Of a DNA stretch of 64,000 bases, positions 60,543 to 64,000 are shown piece by piece; position 1 is the stretch's first letter; every line of letters begins with the position of its first letter. The DNA is taken from positions 283,857 through 347,856 of the forward strand of contig NZ_JAJNEL010000002.1 in NCBI RefSeq assembly GCF_029428675.1. Direction: 5' to 3'. The notes under the pieces are model-generated. The model searched no databases. It was not told the origin of the DNA and saw nothing but the letters and a program-made list of their open reading frames with translations. The DNA is from Streptomyces sp. JH14 (GTDB lineage Bacteria > Actinomycetota > Actinomycetes > Streptomycetales > Streptomycetaceae). The translations under genes and the position numbers were made by a program.

Positions 60543-61772
60543 ATGACCAAAGCGCTAGAGGGCGTGCGCGTCCTCGACATGACGCACGTGCAGTCCGGGC
60601 CCTCCGCCACTCAGCTGCTGGCCTGGCTCGGCGCGGACGTGGTGAAGCTGGAGGCGCCGTCCGGGGACATTACGCGCAAGCAGCTGCGCGACCTCCCGGA
60701 CGTCGATTCGCTGTATTTCACGATGCTCAACTGCAACAAGCGGAGCATCACCCTCAACACCAAGACGGAGCGCGGCAAGGAACTGCTGACCGAGCTGATC
60801 CGCCGCTCGGACGTGATGGTGGAGAATTTCGGGCCCGGCGCCGTCGACCGGATGGGGTTCACCTGGGAGAAGATCCAGGAGATCAATCCGCGGATCGTGT
60901 ACGCCTCCATCAAGGGCTTCGGCGAAGGTCCGTACACCAATTTCAAGGCGTACGAGGTCGTCGCCCAGGCCATGGGCGGTTCGATGTCCACCACCGGCTT
61001 CGAGGACGGTCCGCCTCTCGCGACCGGTGCGCAGATCGGCGACTCCGGAACCGGCATCCACGCGGTGGCCGGCATCCTGGCCGCGCTGTTCCAACGCGAG
61101 AACACCGGGCGCGGGCAGCGCGTCAATGTCGCCATGCAGCACGCGGTGCTCAATCTGTGCCGGGTGAAGCTCCGTGACCAGCAGAGGCTCGCGCACGGAC
61201 CGCTGGCGGAGTATCCGAACGAGGACTTCGGCGACGAGGTGCCGCGCAGCGGCAACGCAAGCGGCGGCGGGCAGCCCGGATGGGCGGTGAAGTGCGCACC
61301 CGGCGGACCCAACGACTATGTGTACGTCATTGTGCAGCCGGTCGGCTGGCAGCCGCTCGCCGGACTGATCGGCCGGCCGGAACTGGTGGACGACCCCGAG
61401 TGGGCCACGCCCGAGGCCCGGCTGCCCAAGCTCGACAAGATGTTCCAGCTCATCGAGGAGTGGTCCTCGACGCTCCCCAAGTGGGAGGTCCTGGAGCGGC
61501 TCAACGCGCACAACATCCCGTGCGGCCCGATCCTCTCCACCCAGGAGATCATCGAGGACGAGTCCCTGGTCGCCAACGAGATGGTCGTCCAGGTGGAGCA
61601 CCCGCAGCGCGGCACGTTCACCACCGTCGGCTCGCCGCTGAAGCTCTCCGACTCCCCCGTGGATGTGGTGACTTCGCCGCTGCTGGGCGAGCACAACGAA
61701 GAGGTGTACGTCGGCGAGCTGGGTCTCGGCGACGAGGAACTTCGGCTGCTGAAGACGAACGGAGTCATCTGA
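60543..61772 (+). CDS. frc: CoA-transferase family III, formyl-CoA:oxalate CoA-transferase-like
   Basis: 409 residues; AGAGGAG is about eight bases before the ATG. It opens with LEGVRVLDMTHVQSGP and carries ADVVKLEAPSGDITR, VENFGPGAVDRMG and the catalytic Asp in GAQIGDSGTGIHA near residue 169, all hallmarks of the CaiB/Frc fold (interlocked dimers). Known Frc has 428 residues. It would move CoA from formyl-CoA (or succinyl-CoA) to oxalate, feeding the preceding decarboxylase-like enzyme. The next gene begins two bases after the stop. A different acid acceptor is possible, since family III members look alike. Confidence 0.85.
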   Translation: MTKALEGVRVLDMTHVQSGPSATQLLAWLGADVVKLEAPSGDITRKQLRDLPDVDSLYFTMLNCNKRSITLNTKTERGKELLTELIRRSDVMVENFGPGAVDRMGFTWEKIQEINPRIVYASIKGFGEGPYTNFKAYEVVAQAMGGSMSTTGFEDGPPLATGAQIGDSGTGIHAVAGILAALFQRENTGRGQRVNVAMQHAVLNLCRVKLRDQQRLAHGPLAEYPNEDFGDEVPRSGNASGGGQPGWAVKCAPGGPNDYVYVIVQPVGWQPLAGLIGRPELVDDPEWATPEARLPKLDKMFQLIEEWSSTLPKWEVLERLNAHNIPCGPILSTQEIIEDESLVANEMVVQVEHPQRGTFTTVGSPLKLSDSPVDVVTSPLLGEHNEEVYVGELGLGDEELRLLKTNGVI

Positions 61773-61774
61773 GC

Positions 61775-63922
61775 ATGGTTGAATCACAGGACCGCGAGAC
61801 CGTACGGGCGTTGCTCGACTCCGTCCGGACCGACGGACGCAGTGCGCTCACCGCACCCGAGGGCAAGATCGTCGCGGATGCGTACGGGATCGCCGTGCCC
61901 GGCGAGGAGTTGGCGCAGGACGTCGACGAGGCGGTGGCCTTCGCGGACCGGCTCGGCGGACCGGTCGTACTGAAGATCGTCTCGCCCGATGTGCTGCACA
62001 AGACGGACGCCGGCGGCGTCGTCGTCGGGGTGAAGGGCGCCTCCGAGGTGCGGGCCGCGTACCACCGGATCATCGAGAACGTGCGGGCGTACGCGCCTGA
62101 CGCACGGATCGACGGTGTGCAGGTGCAGCAGCTGGTGCCGCCCGGGCAGGAGGTCATCGTCGGTGCGGTGACCGACCCGACATTCGGCAAGGTCGTGGCT
62201 TTCGGGCTCGGCGGCGTACTGGTGGAGGTGCTCAAGGACATCACCTTCCGGCTCGCCCCGGTCAGCGCGGACGAGGCGCTCTCCATGCTCGACTCGATCG
62301 GCGCAGCCGAGATCCTGCGCGGGGTGCGCGGTGCGCCGCCGGTGGACCGGTCGGCGCTGGCCGAGCAGATCCGGCGGGTTTCCCAACTGGTCACGGATTT
62401 CCCGGAGATCGCGGAGGTCGATCTCAATCCGGTCATCGCCGCACCGGAGGGTGCGGTCGCGGCCGACATCCGGATCCTGCTGGCGACGGACACCGTCAAG
62501 CCCAGGCGTACGTACCGGCGCGAGGAGATCCTCACCTCGATGCGCCGGCTGATGGAGCCGCGCTCCGTCGCCGTGATCGGTGCCTCCAACGAGCAGGGCA
62601 AGATCGGCAATTCGGTGATGCGCAACCTCATCGACGGGGGCTTCTCCGGGGAGATCCATCCGGTGAACCCCCGGGCCGATGACATTCTGGGCCGCAAGGC
62701 GTACAAGAGTGTCACCGACGTTCCCGGTGAGGTGGATGTGGCGGTCTTCGCGATCCCCGCCAAGTTCGTGGCATCGGCGCTGGAAGAGGTGGGGCGCAAG
62801 GGGATCCCCAATGCGGTCCTCATCCCTTCCGGATTCGCCGAGACCGGTGAACAGGCGCTGCAGGACGAGATCGTGGCGATCGGTGAGCGGTACGGCGTAC
62901 GGCTGCTCGGGCCGAACATCTACGGCTACTACTCGACGTGGCAGGACCTCTGCGCCACGTTCTGCACCCCGTACGACGTGAAGGGCGGGGTGGCGCTGAC
63001 CTCTCAGTCCGGTGGTATCGGCATGGCCATCCTCGGCTTCGCCCGTTCCACCAAGACCGGTGTGTCGGCGATCGTGGGGCTCGGCAACAAGTCCGACATC
63101 GACGAGGACGATCTGCTGACCTGGTTCGGTGAGGATCCGAACACCCAGTGCATCGCGATGCACCTGGAGGATCTCAAGGACGGGCGCGCGTTCGTCGAGG
63201 CGGCGCGGGCGACCGTACCGAAGAAGCCGGTCGTGGTGCTGAAGGCCGGCCGTACCAGTGCCGGTGCGAAGGCGGCGGGTTCGCACACCGGTGCGCTGGC
63301 GGGCGACGACGCCGTCTACGACGACATTCTCCGCCAGGCCGGGGTGATCAGGGCCCCGGGGCTGAACGACATGCTGGAGTACGCGCGGGCGCTGCCGGTG
63401 CTGCCGACGCCCAAGGGCGACAACGTGGTCATCATCACGGGGGCGGGCGGCTCGGGCGTGCTGCTGTCGGACGCGATCGTCGACAACGGGCTCTCCCTCA
63501 TGGAGATTCCGCCGGATCTGGACGCGGCGTTCAAGGCGTTCATTCCGCCGTTCGGTGCGGCAGGCAACCCGATCGACATCACGGGCGGCGAGCCGCCGTC
63601 CACGTACGAGGCGACGATCCGCCTCGGTATGGAAGACCCCCGCATCCATGCGCTGGTCCTCGGCTACTGGCACACGATCGTCACTCCCCCGATGGTCTTC
63701 GCGGAGCTGACGGCCCGTGTGGTCGCGGAGTTCCGCGAGCGCGGGATCGAGAAGCCGGTCGTTGCCTCGCTGGCCGGCGACATCGAGGTGGAGGAGGCGT
63801 GCCAGTACCTCTTCGAGCACGGCGTCGTCGCCTATCCGTACACCACGGAGAAGCCGGTCGCCGCTCTGGGCGCCAAGTACCGATGGGCCCGTGCGGCAGG
63901 ACTGCTGGGCGGTGATCGATGA
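61775..63922 (+). CDS. ADP-forming acyl-CoA synthetase (beta-alpha fusion)
   Basis: 715 residues, starting two bases after the CoA-transferase stop. Residues about 10-230 are an ATP-grasp (beta) domain with GGPVVLKIVSPDVLHKTDAG and VDLNPVIAAP. From about 260 comes the CoA-binding domain (SVAVIGASNEQGKIGNSVMR, then VNPRADDILG). The ligase region follows (LTSQSGGIGMAILG) with the phospho-histidine loop SHTGALAGDDAVYDD near 510. The order beta then alpha in one chain is the reverse of the common alpha-beta acetate-CoA ligases. It makes or breaks an acyl-CoA with ATP/ADP, possibly charging oxalate or recycling formyl-CoA. A terminator follows. Confidence 0.87.
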   Translation: MVESQDRETVRALLDSVRTDGRSALTAPEGKIVADAYGIAVPGEELAQDVDEAVAFADRLGGPVVLKIVSPDVLHKTDAGGVVVGVKGASEVRAAYHRIIENVRAYAPDARIDGVQVQQLVPPGQEVIVGAVTDPTFGKVVAFGLGGVLVEVLKDITFRLAPVSADEALSMLDSIGAAEILRGVRGAPPVDRSALAEQIRRVSQLVTDFPEIAEVDLNPVIAAPEGAVAADIRILLATDTVKPRRTYRREEILTSMRRLMEPRSVAVIGASNEQGKIGNSVMRNLIDGGFSGEIHPVNPRADDILGRKAYKSVTDVPGEVDVAVFAIPAKFVASALEEVGRKGIPNAVLIPSGFAETGEQALQDEIVAIGERYGVRLLGPNIYGYYSTWQDLCATFCTPYDVKGGVALTSQSGGIGMAILGFARSTKTGVSAIVGLGNKSDIDEDDLLTWFGEDPNTQCIAMHLEDLKDGRAFVEAARATVPKKPVVVLKAGRTSAGAKAAGSHTGALAGDDAVYDDILRQAGVIRAPGLNDMLEYARALPVLPTPKGDNVVIITGAGGSGVLLSDAIVDNGLSLMEIPPDLDAAFKAFIPPFGAAGNPIDITGGEPPSTYEATIRLGMEDPRIHALVLGYWHTIVTPPMVFAELTARVVAEFRERGIEKPVVASLAGDIEVEEACQYLFEHGVVAYPYTTEKPVAALGAKYRWARAAGLLGGDR

Positions 63923-63945
63923 CCTGAGTGCGAGAGCTCGAACCA

Positions 63946-63981
63946 CGGGGTCTGCGGCGAACCGCTCGGCCGCAGACCCCG
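63946..63981 (+). terminator. Hairpin terminator of the oxalate-type operon
   Basis: Perfect 13-base arms (63946-63958 and 63969-63981) with a ten-base loop, 24 bases after the synthetase stop. Confidence 0.8.
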
Positions 63982-64000
63982 GGCGACGCGAAGTGGGAAC

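Noticed and set aside
1..64000. CRISPR array or rRNA genes
   Set aside because: No regularly spaced direct repeats, no cas gene motifs and no rRNA-like stretches were seen when reading through the window.

Overview
The window is high-GC actinobacterial DNA and looks like Streptomyces. The grounds are codon use with G or C at most third positions, many GTG starts, a helix-turn-helix/DUF397 gene pair, an RsbW-type ATPase, cytosolic Ser/Thr kinases and one rare in-frame TTA codon. All names rest on motifs read by eye; no database search was run.

About 1-54.5 kb is an accessory island rich in predicted anti-phage functions. It abuts a tRNA-Leu(GAG) gene (54503-54590, minus strand) whose 3' end faces the island. 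Its left edge lies outside the window, which opens inside a frameshifted IS110-type transposase remnant. From left to right: (1) a DUF6884-like gene; (2) a six-gene minus-strand operon, 14892 down to 1899, in which every junction overlaps by 1-4 bases. It encodes two unknown proteins, a very large DUF1998-type helicase, a protein with a J-domain-like segment, a protein with a GrpE-like segment, and an Hsp70. This is the best candidate for an undescribed system; (3) minus-strand DUF3644, RNase H-fold and DndB-like genes; (4) a plus-strand DISARM-like module: an N6-adenine methylase fused to a specificity-like half, a Ser/Thr kinase, a DrmD-like SNF2 helicase and a DrmMI-like methylase whose 3' third has a foreign base composition; (5) small regulatory genes and an EcsC/TerB-like protein; (6) a zinc-ribbon nuclease facing a two-gene operon made of a 2298-residue helicase/DUF1998/nuclease fusion and a RelE-like/UvrD fusion; (7) a second kinase; (8) a mobile-element module with a Nudix-like gene, an IclR regulator, a winged-helix protein, a HTH regulator, a degenerate tyrosine recombinase and a DDE transposase-like protein. 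Two copies of a 25-base palindromic promoter/operator element lie in this last module.

Right of the tRNA, 54.8-64 kb looks like chromosomal metabolism. Two divergent operons meet at a perfect inverted repeat. Leftward are a second succinyl-CoA-synthetase-like pair and an aldehyde dehydrogenase. Rightward are a thiamine-diphosphate decarboxylase-like enzyme, a formyl-CoA:oxalate CoA-transferase-like enzyme and an ADP-forming acyl-CoA synthetase. Together they suggest oxalate or related C2-acid use through CoA thioesters.

Most long open frames opposite or offset to these genes are high-GC shadows and were left out.
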